A DNA stretch of 64,000 nt from Streptosporangium sp. NBC_01495 (GCF_036250735.1 NZ_CP109430.1:10168001-10232000); one strand, 5' to 3'. Counted from the first letter of the stretch, positions 1-9,774 are shown. Made by a program: numbers and translations. Notes: generated by a model not told the origin, from the sequence alone.

Positions 1-1289
1 ACCATGTCGGACAGCCGCGTGAGAAGCCGGGCCGACAGCTCGCCGTCCGCCGCGTCGGCGTGGACCGTCCCGGTGAGAGCCGGGCCGAAGGTCTCGACGA
101 GCCGGAGGAGATGCTCCTCGGAGGTGTACTCGACGGTCACCAGGACCGGCCCGAAGCACTCCTCAAGCAGCGCGCCCGTCACGGCGCCGGCGTCCGCGTG
201 CAGCAACAGCGGCGCGCCGGTCCAGCCGCCGCCCTCGCCGGTCTCCTTGCCGCCGGCGAGCGTCCGGACGCCGTCCATGCCGCGCAGCGTCTCCGCGCCG
301 TGTCGGTAGGCGTCGGCCGTCCGCTCGCTGAGCATGAAGCCGGCGGACAGCGCGTCGACGTGCTTCGCCAGCGAGCGGCGGATCGCCTCGCCGTACGCGT
401 CGGCGGGAAGCAGCGCCAGGCCAGGCTTCGTGCAGAACTGCCCGACACCGAGCGTGAAGGAGGCCGCGAGCCCCGCGGCGATCTCCTCGCCGCGCGCCGC
501 GGCGGCCTCGGGGCACACGACGAGCGTGTTGAGCGCGCCCAGCTCGCCGTAGAAGGGGATCGGCGACGGCCGGGCCGACGCGACGTCGAACAGCGTGCGC
601 CCGGCGCCGAGGGAGCCGGTGAACCCGACGGCCTGGACGGCGGGATGCCCGACCAGGCCGACCCCCGCCTCCCGTCCCCAGACCAGGTTGATCACATCCG
701 GGGTGACACCGGCCGCCCTCGCGCCCGCGACGAGCGCCTCGTGGCTGAGCACCGACGTCGCCGGGTGCGCCGTGTGCACCTTGGCGATGACCGGGCAACC
801 CGCGCTCAGGGCAGAGGCGGTGTCGCCGCCGGGCACGGAGAAGGCGAACGGGAAGTTGCTCGCCCCGAACACCGCGACAGGTCCGAGCGGGACCAGCATC
901 CGGCGCAGGTCCGGGCGTGGTCCCATCGGGGTTTCCCCCGCGTGGTCGATGGTCGCCTCAAGATAGGCGCCGTCCTCCGCCACGTCGGCGAACAGGTCGA
1001 GCTGGTAGCACGTCCTGGTCAGCTCGCCGTTGAGCCGCTGCTCTCCCAGGGCGGTCTCGCGGTCGGCCACGGCGACCAGGTCGGCCCGGCGTTCCTCGAG
1101 CGAGCGCGCCATCGAGCGGAGCAGCCGGGCGCGTCCCGCGCGCCCCAGCCCGGCGAGCTCCCGCGCGGCCACGGCCGCCCGCGCGCAGAGGTCGTCGAGC
1201 TCCGCGGGCGACGTCTCGGCGCCGACCCGCTCGACCTCACGCCCTGTCCGCGCGTCGACGCTGGCGAAACCGTGGATGTTCCCTGTCAT
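1..1289 (-). CDS. aldehyde dehydrogenase, probable 2-oxoglutarate semialdehyde dehydrogenase (C-terminus beyond window)
   Basis: Likely oxidises 2-oxoglutarate semialdehyde to 2-oxoglutarate, the last step of the Weimberg pentose pathway. About 429 codons are visible; the C-terminal part runs off the left edge. The catalytic cysteine sits in GVGQFCTKPG (about residue 286), a form typical of ketoglutarate-semialdehyde dehydrogenases, and the cofactor motif GFTGSLGAG lies upstream of it. The ATG overlaps the TGA of the FAH-family gene by 4 bp (ATGA), so the two are translationally coupled at the end of a five-gene operon. The operon neighbours (IlvD/Edd dehydratase and FAH-family dehydratase) supply the expected substrate. 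The substrate is inferred from context; the ALDH family assignment is firm. Confidence 0.9.
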   Translation of the reverse strand, partial: MTGNIHGFASVDARTGREVERVGAETSPAELDDLCARAAVAARELAGLGRAGRARLLRSMARSLEERRADLVAVADRETALGEQRLNGELTRTCYQLDLFADVAEDGAYLEATIDHAGETPMGPRPDLRRMLVPLGPVAVFGASNFPFAFSVPGGDTASALSAGCPVIAKVHTAHPATSVLSHEALVAGARAAGVTPDVINLVWGREAGVGLVGHPAVQAVGFTGSLGAGRTLFDVASARPSPIPFYGELGALNTLVVCPEAAAARGEEIAAGLAASFTLGVGQFCTKPGLALLPADAYGEAIRRSLAKHVDALSAGFMLSERTADAYRHGAETLRGMDGVRTLAGGKETGEGGGWTGAPLLLHADAGAVTGALLEECFGPVLVTVEYTSEEHLLRLVETFGPALTGTVHADAADGELSARLLTRLSDM

Positions 1290-2185
1290 GACCGATCCCC
1301 TTCGAACGGCTGCTCGTCACGCGCGGCTCTCCGCGCGACCGTGTTGCGCAACACTCCGACGCCTTCGATGCCGATCTCGACCGTGTCGCCGTCCGCGAGC
1401 GTGAACGGCGTCGGCGGTACGAGGCACGTGCCGGTCGACAGGACGACCCCGTCCGGGTGGACGTCGCCACGCATCAGGTACGAGACCAGCTCGTCGAGGC
1501 GCCGGCGCAGCCGCGCGGTGCTCGCCTCGCCGCTCCACTCCGGCTCGCCCTCCCTGCCGATCGTCATCTCGATCGTGAGGTCGTACGGATCCTCGATCTC
1601 CCAGACCGGCCTGATCCAGGGGCCGAGACCGCAGGCACCGTAATAGATCTTGGCCTGGGGAAGGTAGAGAGGGTTCTCCCCTTCGATGCTGCGTGAGGAC
1701 ATGTCGTTGCACACCGTGTAGCCGACGATCTCCCCGAAGCGGTTCACCACCAGCGCCAGCTCGGGCTCCGGCACGTCCACCACCGAGTCGGCGCGGATGC
1801 CCAGGCCGCCGTCCGGGCCGACGACCCGCCACGGGACCGACTTGAAGAACAGCTCCGGCCGCTCGGCGTCGTAGACCAGCTCGTAGACGGTCGCGGCGCG
1901 CTCGCTCTCCTCGACCCTCGCCTCACGCGACGTCTCGTACGTGACGCCCGCCGCCCACACCTCGGTCGTGCCGTCGATCGGCGCGAGGAGATCGACCTCC
2001 TCCAGGGGCACCCGCTCTCCGAGCGTGCCGCCGGTCAGCCGCTCCCGCAGGTCGGCGAGTGGCGACGCCCAGAGTTCGGCGAGTGACCGCACGCCCGCGA
2101 GTTCGGCGACGCCGTCGTCGTCGTGCAGGCCCACCCGTGGCTCCGCGGAATCTCGCGTGCGGTATCTGACGATGTTCACGGTCAC
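1286..2185 (-). CDS. fumarylacetoacetate hydrolase family protein, probable 2-keto-3-deoxypentonate dehydratase
   Basis: A 299-residue FAH-fold protein expected to dehydrate 2-keto-3-deoxy-pentonate (from xylonate or arabinonate) to 2-oxoglutarate semialdehyde. The FAH core is clear: an acidic metal-binding stretch VPEPELALVVN, then NDMSSRSIEGENPLYLPQAK and a C-terminal GTCLVPP/GDTVEIGIEGVGVLRN segment. The order dehydratase, FAH protein, ALDH matches the xylX/xylA logic of Caulobacter. The start is GTG at 2185 or an in-frame GTG 6 nt further in; the GGGA just upstream suits the second better. It overlaps the ALDH start by 4 bp. Confidence 0.88.
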   Translation of the reverse strand: MTVNIVRYRTRDSAEPRVGLHDDDGVAELAGVRSLAELWASPLADLRERLTGGTLGERVPLEEVDLLAPIDGTTEVWAAGVTYETSREARVEESERAATVYELVYDAERPELFFKSVPWRVVGPDGGLGIRADSVVDVPEPELALVVNRFGEIVGYTVCNDMSSRSIEGENPLYLPQAKIYYGACGLGPWIRPVWEIEDPYDLTIEMTIGREGEPEWSGEASTARLRRRLDELVSYLMRGDVHPDGVVLSTGTCLVPPTPFTLADGDTVEIGIEGVGVLRNTVARRAARDEQPFEGDRS

Positions 2186-2253
2186 TCCCTGCTGCTGGAT
2201 ACCGGTGTGATGGCGGTGGGTTTTGGCTCGGCGCCGTTCTCGGGTGCCGGTGG

Positions 2254-2312
2254 GAGTCGCGCGGGATTTCGCTCCCGGGCGTCAGTGCGAGTCGCGCGGG
2301 ACCTCGCTCCCG
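2254..2312. repeat. two 24-bp direct repeats at the dehydratase stop codon
   Basis: The segments 2254-2277 and 2289-2312 share 22 of 24 bases and are 35 bp apart. One copy lies inside the dehydratase C-terminus (encoding a GSEVPRDS-like end) and the other just past its stop, so the gene end appears to have been duplicated. Each copy has GGGAG and CTCCC arms that could form a small hairpin in the 96-bp gap before the FAH gene. Confidence 0.7.
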
Positions 2313-4018
2313 CGGCTGCCCCGCAGGAACCCGAAGTCCACCCCGTCGTCGGCCTGCAGGACGTGCTCGCGGTACAGCCACCGGTATCCGCCTGTCTCGT
2401 CGGTGGCGGGCGGGCTCCACTCGGCGCGCCGCCGATCGAGCTCCTCGTCGTCCACGTGCAACGTCAACCGCCTGGCCGGTACGTCGAGCTCGATGCGGTC
2501 GCCGGTGCGTACCAGGGCGAGCGGGCCGCCGACGGCCGCCTCGGGTGAGACGTGCAGCACGACCGTGCCGAATCCGGTGCCGCTCATCCGCCCGTCGCTG
2601 ATGCGCACCATGTCGCCGACGCCCTCGCGCAGCAGCTTCGCGGGTAGCGGCACGTTGGCCACCTCGGGCATGCCCGGGTATCCCTTCGGCCCGGCGCCCC
2701 GGATGACCAGCACGTCGTCCGGCGTGACGTCGAGGTCCTCGTCGTCGCACACCGCGTGGTAGGCCTCGGGCGAGTCGAACACCAGCGCCCTGCCCTCGTG
2801 GTGCATCAGGGACGGTGACGCGGCCGACTGCTTGATCACAGCGCCGTTCGGGCAGAGGTTGCCGCGCAGGATCGCGGTGCCGGTACCGGGCGGCAGCAGC
2901 GGCTCGGCCAGCGGGCGGATCACCTCGGTGTTCCAGCATTCCGCGCCCGCGACGTTCTCCCCGACGGCGCGGCCGGTGACCGTGACGGCTTCCGAGTGGA
3001 GCAGGCCCGCCTCGTCGAGTTGGCGCATGACGACCGGCAGGCCGCCCGCGTAGCAGAAGTCCTCCATCAGGAACCGGCCCGACGGCATGAGGTCGACGAT
3101 GGTCGGCACGTCCCGCACGAGGGCGTCGAAGTCGTCGAGGGGCAGGTCGACGCCGAGCCGTCCCGCCAGCGCGGTCAGGTGGATGATCGCGTTGGTGGAC
3201 CCGCCGATGGCGGCGTTGGTCCTGATCGCGTTCTCGAACGCCTCCCGGGTGAGGATCGCGCTCGGGCGCAGGTCCTGCTCGACCATGTCCACGATCCGCC
3301 GCCCGGCCTCCTGCGCGACCTCCATGCGGCGCATGTCGACGGCGGGCCAGGTCGCGGAGCCGGGAAGCTGCATGCCGAGCGCCTCGGCCACGCAGGCCAT
3401 CGTCGAGGCGGTGCCCATCGTCATGCAGTGCCCGTTCGAACGCGCCATGCAGCCCTCGGCGGCGTACCCCTCCTCCGCGGTCATCCGTCCGGCCTTGATC
3501 TCGGCCTCGAACTTCCACACGTGGGTGCCGGAACCGACGTCGCGCCCCTGGAACTTGCCGTTGAGCATCGGCCCGCCGGTCACCATCACGGCCGGGAGGT
3601 CGACGCTGGCCGCGCCCATGAGCAGCCCCGGCGTGGTCTTGTCGCAACCGGACAGCAGGACCACGCCGTCCAGCGGGTTGGCCCGGATGAGTTCCTCGGC
3701 CGCCATGGCGAGCAGGTTGCGATACAGCATCGCCGTCGGGCGCATCAGCGTCTCGCCGGTGGCCAGGACGGGGAACACCAGCGGGAAACCGCCGGCCTGC
3801 CAGACGCCGCGCTTGACCGCGTCCGCCACCCGGTCCAGATGCGAGTTGCACGGCGCGAGCTCCGACCAGGTGCTCGCGATGCCGATCACCGGACGGCCGT
3901 CGAAGACTTCCGGCCCGAACCCCTGGTTGCGCATCCAGGACCGGTACAGCATGCCGGACCGCCCCTCGGCGGCGAACCAGTGCGCGCTGCGCCGCGCGGA
4001 TCCTGTCATGTCGTTCAC
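2282..4018 (-). CDS. IlvD/Edd family dehydratase, probable xylonate/pentonate dehydratase
   Basis: An iron-sulfur dehydratase of about 578 residues that should convert a pentonate to its 2-keto-3-deoxy form. Family hallmarks are visible: cluster cysteines in LAPCNSHLDR, SGCDKTTPG and SNGHCMTMGTAS, plus SGRFLMEDF and the C-terminal GDMVRISDGRMSGTGFG. I chose GTG at 4018 because a GGAGG lies 6 nt upstream (4025-4029) and the codon overlaps the TGA of the SDR gene (GTGA). The ATG at 4024 abuts the GGAGG and the ATG at 4009 is too far from it. The IlvD branch that makes branched-chain amino acids is less likely given the pentose neighbours. Confidence 0.9.
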   Translation of the reverse strand: MNDMTGSARRSAHWFAAEGRSGMLYRSWMRNQGFGPEVFDGRPVIGIASTWSELAPCNSHLDRVADAVKRGVWQAGGFPLVFPVLATGETLMRPTAMLYRNLLAMAAEELIRANPLDGVVLLSGCDKTTPGLLMGAASVDLPAVMVTGGPMLNGKFQGRDVGSGTHVWKFEAEIKAGRMTAEEGYAAEGCMARSNGHCMTMGTASTMACVAEALGMQLPGSATWPAVDMRRMEVAQEAGRRIVDMVEQDLRPSAILTREAFENAIRTNAAIGGSTNAIIHLTALAGRLGVDLPLDDFDALVRDVPTIVDLMPSGRFLMEDFCYAGGLPVVMRQLDEAGLLHSEAVTVTGRAVGENVAGAECWNTEVIRPLAEPLLPPGTGTAILRGNLCPNGAVIKQSAASPSLMHHEGRALVFDSPEAYHAVCDDEDLDVTPDDVLVIRGAGPKGYPGMPEVANVPLPAKLLREGVGDMVRISDGRMSGTGFGTVVLHVSPEAAVGGPLALVRTGDRIELDVPARRLTLHVDDEELDRRRAEWSPPATDETGGYRWLYREHVLQADDGVDFGFLRGSRGSEVPRDSH

Positions 4019-4803
4019 ATCCATCCTCCGTCGACGATCCACTTCTGGCCGGTACACATGGCGCTGTCGTCGGCCGCCAGCCACAACACCATCCGCGCGA
4101 CGTCGGCCGGCATGATGTTGTCCTTCAGCGACTGGACCTGGTCGAGTTTCGCCAGCGTCTCGGGTGTGACGAGCTGCGCGAGCTGCCGCTCGGTGAAGAT
4201 CCAGCCCGGTACGAGGCAGTTGACGCGGATCCGATCCGGGCCGAGCTCGCGGGCCAGCGTACGGGTGAGGCCCTCGATCCCGGCCTTGGCCGTCACGTAC
4301 GCGGGCAGCCCGACGAAGTCGGCGTGCGCGCTGATCGAGCCCAGGTTGATGATCGAACCTCCGCCGAGCGCGCGCATGCCGGGCGCCACCGCCTGGATCG
4401 CGAAGAAGTGGTGCTTCAGGTTCACCGCGATCGCGTTGTCCCAGTAGGCCTCGTCCACCTCCCGCGAGTCGTGGCGCTCGTCGTTGGCGGCGTTGTTCAC
4501 GAGGATCGAGATGGGCCCGAGCCTTTCCCCCACCTCCGCGACCGCCGCCCGCAACCGTGCGACGTCGCGGACGTCGGCCTCGACGAACAGCGGCCTCGGG
4601 CAGTCCGTACGGCCGAGCCGGTCGAGCAGCCGCTCCGCGCCCGCGGCGTCGACGTCGGCGAAGCCGACCCGGACGCCCTGCGCGGCCAGCGCGGAGACGA
4701 ACTCCGCGCCCAGGCCGGTCGAGCCGCCGCTGACGAAGGCGACCCTGTCGCGCAGGCTCGGGTAGACGGCGTAGCGACGCTCGTCGTGTGTGACGGTCAC
4801 CAC
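4015..4803 (-). CDS. SDR family pentose dehydrogenase (D-xylose 1-dehydrogenase-like)
   Basis: A 262-residue classical short-chain dehydrogenase that probably oxidises D-xylose (or another aldopentose) to the lactone with NAD(P). The cofactor motif SGGSTGLG is at residues 25-32, NNAAND at 103-108, and the catalytic Ser156, Tyr169 and Lys173 lie in GSISAHADFVGLPAYVTAK. Segments such as ANDERHD, YWDNAIAVNL, QAVAPGM and the C-terminal CTGQKWIVDGGW closely resemble my recollection of Caulobacter XylB. The start is GTG 4803 or the adjacent GTG 4800; GGGAG upstream fits 4800 slightly better. It overlaps the dehydratase start by 4 bp. No lactonase gene is visible, so the lactone may open spontaneously or the enzyme may be encoded elsewhere. 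Confidence 0.9.
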   Translation of the reverse strand: MVTVTHDERRYAVYPSLRDRVAFVSGGSTGLGAEFVSALAAQGVRVGFADVDAAGAERLLDRLGRTDCPRPLFVEADVRDVARLRAAVAEVGERLGPISILVNNAANDERHDSREVDEAYWDNAIAVNLKHHFFAIQAVAPGMRALGGGSIINLGSISAHADFVGLPAYVTAKAGIEGLTRTLARELGPDRIRVNCLVPGWIFTERQLAQLVTPETLAKLDQVQSLKDNIMPADVARMVLWLAADDSAMCTGQKWIVDGGWM

Positions 4804-4834
4804 GACTCCCGGAGCAGGATGATTTCTGTGACGG

Positions 4835-5950
4835 TCACTGCGACTCCCAGGGCAGGATGATGCCCCGGCCGACCGAACCGCTGGTCAGGTCGGCGAAGGC
4901 CTCGTTGATGTGGTCCAGCGGATACCGCCGGCCGATGAGCGCGTCCAGCGGCAGGCGTCCGGCGAGATAGAGGTCGAACAACCTGGGCAGGTCGATGAGC
5001 GGGTTGGCCGAGCCGTACAGGCTGCCGACCACCCGCTTCTCCCGCTGCACGAGCACGTTGAGGGGCACGTCGAACGTCGTACCGACCGGGCCGAGGCCGA
5101 CCGCCACGAGCGTTCCGCCCGGACGGAGCACGTCGATCGCCGTCTCCAGCGTGGCGGGGCGGCCGATCGCCTCGATCGCCCACTCCATGCCGCCGGGGCG
5201 GATCGCCCGGAGGGCCTCGGCGACGTCCTCCCCGGACGCGTCGACGGTGTGCGTGGCGCCCAGTTTCACCGCCATCGCCAGGCGCTCGGGCACGACGTCG
5301 ACGACGACGATCGGATTCGCGCCTTCGAGGACCGCTCCCAGGACGCTCGACAGCCCGACGCCGCCCGCACCGAAGATCACGATGCCGTCGCCCGCGCACC
5401 TGCCCACGACGTTCAGCACCGCGCCGACGCCGGTGACGACGGCGCATCCCGCGATCGCGGCGATCTCGGGCGGCACCCCCGCCGGCACGGGCACCAGGGC
5501 GCGCTCGGAGACGACGCAGTATTCGGCGAAGCAGGAGACGCCGAGCAGGTGATGGACCCGTTCCCCACCGGAGCGCAGGCGCGTGGTCCCGTCGAGAAGG
5601 CCACCCGAGCTCGCCTGTATGCCGGCCGCCTCGCACAGCGCGGGCCGTCCGACGAGGCAGTAGCGGCACTGCCCGCATCGGGGCCGCCACATCAGGCCGA
5701 CGCGGTCCCCGGGCGAGAACCGGGTGACGCCCGGCCCGACGGCCTCGACCACACCGGCACCCTCGTGCCCGGGGACGACCGGCAGCGGGCACCGCAGATC
5801 CCCGGTGAGATAGTGCTGGTCGCTGTGACAGACACCGGCCGCCTCGACCCGGACGAGGACCTCTTCCGGGTGTGGCTCGTCGAGCCCGAGGTCGCTGATG
5901 ACAAGGGGGGTACCGAAACGTTCCAGCAGCGCGGCTCTCATGCGACCCAT
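4835..5950 (-). CDS. zinc-dependent alcohol dehydrogenase (class III-like MDR)
   Basis: A 371-residue medium-chain dehydrogenase/reductase and first gene of the pentose operon, 31 bp upstream of the SDR gene. Catalytic-zinc ligands are in GVCHSD and GHEG, the structural zinc site is the four-cysteine RCGQCRYCLVGRPALC, and the nucleotide fold shows FGAGGVGL. The GCAVVTGVGAVLNV stretch resembles class III / mycothiol-linked alcohol dehydrogenases. Its role may be a second sugar or sugar-alcohol oxidation, or aldehyde detoxification. The start could be ATG 5950 or ATG 5941; neither has a strong Shine-Dalgarno. Confidence 0.85.
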   Translation of the reverse strand: MGRMRAALLERFGTPLVISDLGLDEPHPEEVLVRVEAAGVCHSDQHYLTGDLRCPLPVVPGHEGAGVVEAVGPGVTRFSPGDRVGLMWRPRCGQCRYCLVGRPALCEAAGIQASSGGLLDGTTRLRSGGERVHHLLGVSCFAEYCVVSERALVPVPAGVPPEIAAIAGCAVVTGVGAVLNVVGRCAGDGIVIFGAGGVGLSSVLGAVLEGANPIVVVDVVPERLAMAVKLGATHTVDASGEDVAEALRAIRPGGMEWAIEAIGRPATLETAIDVLRPGGTLVAVGLGPVGTTFDVPLNVLVQREKRVVGSLYGSANPLIDLPRLFDLYLAGRLPLDALIGRRYPLDHINEAFADLTSGSVGRGIILPWESQ

Positions 5951-6040
5951 CCGTCCCCGACCGCCGTCGCCGCAGCCCCCGGACCAGGCACTCCGCCCTC
6001 GCCGGAGGCCTTCGCTCAGGCCATGAACTCGATCGCTGCC

Positions 6041-6070
6041 ACGCTAGGTGTTACGAACATATGTCGTCAA
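6041..6070 (-). promoter_or_regulatory. predicted promoter of the pentose operon
   Basis: Read on the minus strand, TTGACG (6070-6065) is followed after 18 bp by TAGCGT (6046-6041), a good vegetative-type promoter about 85 nt ahead of the dehydrogenase start. The -35 box overlaps one arm of an inverted repeat, as expected for a repressor-controlled promoter. Confidence 0.6.
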
Positions 6071-6094
6071 CAGTTTCAGAAACATTCGACATAT
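6059..6094. promoter_or_regulatory. candidate operators over the pentose-operon promoter
   Basis: ATATGTCG (6059-6066) and its exact complement CGACATAT (6087-6094) form an 8-bp inverted repeat. Between them lies a second perfect palindrome, GTTTC-A-GAAAC (6073-6083). The left arm overlaps the -35 box. The inner palindrome resembles GTTTC-T-GAAAG upstream of the GH11 xylanase (11201-11211), suggesting one regulator acts at both places. Confidence 0.5.
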
Positions 6095-6321
6095 CCAGTG
6101 ATCAAACCGGTAAAGCCAGTCACCTCGCCGCCCGCCACGCGCTCGTGGTTAGGGGCGTGCTAATCGCCTTTGACCTGCGATTATGCTCGCCCGGTCGCAG
6201 CCGAAAATCTAGAAAACTCACTAGGAAACGATCGTAAAACATCAACCGGCCCGATGTTGATCTGTGGACCGTCGCACGGCGGGCCCGTCACCGCTCACGC
6301 ACCGGTCCTCACGCCGGCCGC

Positions 6322-6517
6322 CGCGCCGGTTGACACGGGGTCGGCCCCGCGCCCGCGAACAGTTGCCCGCCGGACCGGTTGACACGGGGTCGGCCCCGCG
6401 CCCGCGAACGGCTGCCCGCCGGACCGGTTGACACGGGGTCGGCCCCGCGCCCGCGAACGGCTGCCCGCCGGACCGGTTGACACGGGGCCGGTCCCGCGCC
6501 CGCGAACGGCTGCACGT
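6322..6517. repeat. four tandem copies of a 49-bp unit
   Basis: Four head-to-tail units with an exact 49-bp period; the TTGACA inside each begins at 6330, 6379, 6428 and 6477. Each contains CGGGG-TCGG-CCCCG, a 5-bp stem with a 4-nt loop. The fourth copy reads CGGGG-CCGG-TCCCG, so the stem survives through a G-U type pair. The repeats sit in the spacer between the divergent pentose operon and the first xylanase and carry no convincing coding signal. Confidence 0.9.
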
Positions 6518-6672
6518 CGGCACCCGCCTCCCCTGACCGCCGGCACCCGATCGGCGCCGTGCTGAAACTTACATCGGTCACGTCTCGCCCCGATGCGACG
6601 GGGCCGCAAGGTTTCAGGAGGCAGGGGCAGAGGTTGAGAGCGTATGCGGATGTGAAGGCCGGGCAGGGCAGC

Positions 6673-6683
6673 CGAAACTTTCT
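6673..6683. promoter_or_regulatory. candidate xylanase operator (CGAAACTTTCT)
   Basis: Ten of eleven bases fit a CGAAA-N-TTTCG palindrome, a pattern reported upstream of Streptomyces xylanase genes. It lies about 190 bp ahead of the GH10 start. The rest of the 6518-6874 spacer carries scattered half-sites (TGAAACTT at 6562, GTTTCAGG at 6612) and no gene that I can support. Confidence 0.45.
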
Positions 6684-6853
6684 GAGCAACCTTGACGTAT
6701 TTCGGGGAGGTTTCCACACTGAGTCCCCAAGGCGTTCTCCTACGGCCGGGTCGGTGGTGCACAGCAGGGCCGTCGTCTGCGACGCCCGGTGCGTGCCTCC
6801 CCGGCAATGGGCGTGGCGTCGAATTCGCGGGGGTGTCCCCCGTGTTCCCGTGA

Positions 6854-8302
<1,449 letters not shown>

Positions 8303-8314
8303 TCCGATCCGGGC

Positions 8315-8347
8315 CGGGCCGGGCCGCGGTTCCCGCGGCCCGGCCCG
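8315..8347 (+). terminator. perfect 14-bp GC hairpin after the GH10 gene
   Basis: The arms 8315-8328 and 8334-8347 are exactly complementary around a 5-nt loop, 12 bp past the xylanase stop. There is no T tract; a second hairpin with one follows. Confidence 0.7.
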
Positions 8348-8367
8348 TGTGTCGCGTCACGTCCTGC

Positions 8368-8404
8368 GGCTCATCCCCACACCCGTGGGGGTGAGCCGGT
8401 TTTT
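8368..8404 (+). terminator. intrinsic terminator with T tract
   Basis: A 13-bp stem (8368-8380 with 8385-8397, one G-T pair) around the 4-nt loop ACCC is followed by GGTTTTT. It separates the two convergent GH10 genes. Confidence 0.75.
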
Positions 8405-8485
8405 CCGTTCCAGGAGGGTGGTCTTTCCAGGGCGGTCTTTCTGGGAGCGGCGGGACATCCGAGTCGGCGGATGCCCCGCCGCCGC

Positions 8486-9673
8486 TCATCGCCGGGGCTT
8501 CTGCGGAATCCTCGGCAGGACGTGAGGCGGTCCGGAGAAGGCCAGGTCGGCCTTGACGACGTTGTAGGCGCGCTTGGGCCGGTAGGACTCGTCGTACAGG
8601 GTGGCCATGCCCTCCGGGGGGTCGGAGAACCAGCCGGGCACCCAGGAGTGCCTGTCGGTGAATCCCCAGACGGTGTAGGCCAGGCAGTGCCGGTTGGCCA
8701 GGCATGCCTGCAGGAGCACGCTGTAGTTCGACGCCGACGCCTGGAGGCGGGGGTTGATCTCGTTGGAGTCGCCCGCCCGCACGCCGTCGGTCATCTGGCT
8801 GCGCACATCCACCTCGGTGAACGCGGTGGCGAGCCCGAGGTCGGAGAAGGCGTCGAGCACTTCGAGCACCTGGAAGGCGTCGTAGTTGCCGTACTGGGTG
8901 CCGAGGTGCCCCTGGCTGCCCACGCCGTCGATGGGGACGCCGCTCGCGCGCAGTTGCCTGGCCATGGTGTAGACGTACCAGGTCTTGTCGGAGGGTCCGC
9001 GGTCGCCGAACGCCTCGATGTTGTAGTCGTTGTAGAACAACAGGGCGTTCGGGTCGGCGGCGCGGGCCCAGCGGAAGGCGTCGGCGATGTAGCCGGGGCC
9101 GAGGTGCTGCGCCCAGAAGCCCTTCAGGTGGATCGACGACGGGCTGTCCCACGGGTCGCTGGCCGCCTCGTTGACGACGTCCCACTGCCAGATCTTGCCC
9201 TTGAAGTGCTTGACGACGGTGGTGATGTGGTTGCGCAGGATGTCACGGAGCTGCGCCTTGCCGATCGTCCCGTCGTTGACGCCCTGGGTGAGCCAGGCCG
9301 GCAGCTGGTTCTGCCAGACCAGCACGTGACCGCGGACCTGCTGTTTGTTCTTGCGGGCGAAGTCGATCAGCTCGTCGGCCGGGCCCCAGTCGTAGACGCC
9401 CCGGGTGGGTTCGAGCGACTCCCACTTCATGACGTTCTCGGCGGTGACGGTGGAGAACTGCGACGCCGCGAGCGCACGGTACTGCGGATCGGCCGCGTCG
9501 CGCAGTACGTCCATGTCGACCGCGGTGCCGATGGCGAGGTCGTGGCGGGCGGCGAGTGCGCGCAGGCTCTGCTCGGCGACCGTGGGGTGCCGCTCCTCCG
9601 CCAGGACGGGTACGGCGTTCAGCGCACCGGCCAGCATGAGCACGGTGGCACCGACGATCAGGAAACGCTTCAT
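8486..9673 (-). CDS. secreted GH10 endo-1,4-beta-xylanase, catalytic domain only
   Basis: A 395-residue GH10 enzyme with a signal peptide (cleavage near VLAEE, about residue 25) and no carbohydrate-binding module. The acid/base Glu169 is in WDVVNEA and the nucleophile Glu286 in TAFTEVDVR; HVLVWQNQLPAW and NDYNIE are GH10-typical. It is diverged from the CBM2-bearing GH10 gene on the other side of the terminators, so it is not a recent duplicate. GAGGGAG sits 5-10 nt ahead of the ATG. Without a binding domain it may act on soluble xylan or oligosaccharides. A perfect CGAAAA-T-TTTTCG palindrome lies 24 bp upstream. Confidence 0.93.
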   Translation of the reverse strand: MKRFLIVGATVLMLAGALNAVPVLAEERHPTVAEQSLRALAARHDLAIGTAVDMDVLRDAADPQYRALAASQFSTVTAENVMKWESLEPTRGVYDWGPADELIDFARKNKQQVRGHVLVWQNQLPAWLTQGVNDGTIGKAQLRDILRNHITTVVKHFKGKIWQWDVVNEAASDPWDSPSSIHLKGFWAQHLGPGYIADAFRWARAADPNALLFYNDYNIEAFGDRGPSDKTWYVYTMARQLRASGVPIDGVGSQGHLGTQYGNYDAFQVLEVLDAFSDLGLATAFTEVDVRSQMTDGVRAGDSNEINPRLQASASNYSVLLQACLANRHCLAYTVWGFTDRHSWVPGWFSDPPEGMATLYDESYRPKRAYNVVKADLAFSGPPHVLPRIPQKPRR

Positions 9674-9696
9674 CGAACTCCCTCGGAATCGGCCCC

Positions 9697-9709
9697 GAAA
9701 ATTTTTCGA
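9697..9709. promoter_or_regulatory. candidate operator CGAAAA-T-TTTTCG
   Basis: A perfect 13-bp palindrome 24 bp upstream of the minus-strand GH10 start, of the same family as 6673 and 11056. Its position near the probable transcription start would suit a repressor. Confidence 0.55.
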
Positions 9710-9730
9710 TCGAATGACGGAAGACGACGC

Positions 9731-9768
9731 GGGTTCCCGCGCTCGCGCGTTCGCGGGCGCGGGAACCC
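9731..9768 (-). terminator. 11-bp GC hairpin upstream of the minus-strand GH10 gene
   Basis: The arms 9731-9741 and 9758-9768 are exactly complementary. Together with 9775-9829 it forms a double hairpin between the CE4 and GH10 genes. Confidence 0.55.
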
Positions 9769-9774
9769 ACGCGA

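Noticed and set aside
60-1643. Long plus-strand open frame opposite the ALDH and FAH genes
   Set aside because: Arg/Gly/Ala-rich shadow of high-GC coding on the other strand, without family match.
8368-8397. Sequence resembling a type I-E CRISPR repeat (GGCTCATCCCCAC ... GTGAGCC)
   Set aside because: Only one copy exists, no spacers or cas genes are near, and a T tract follows; it is an intrinsic terminator.
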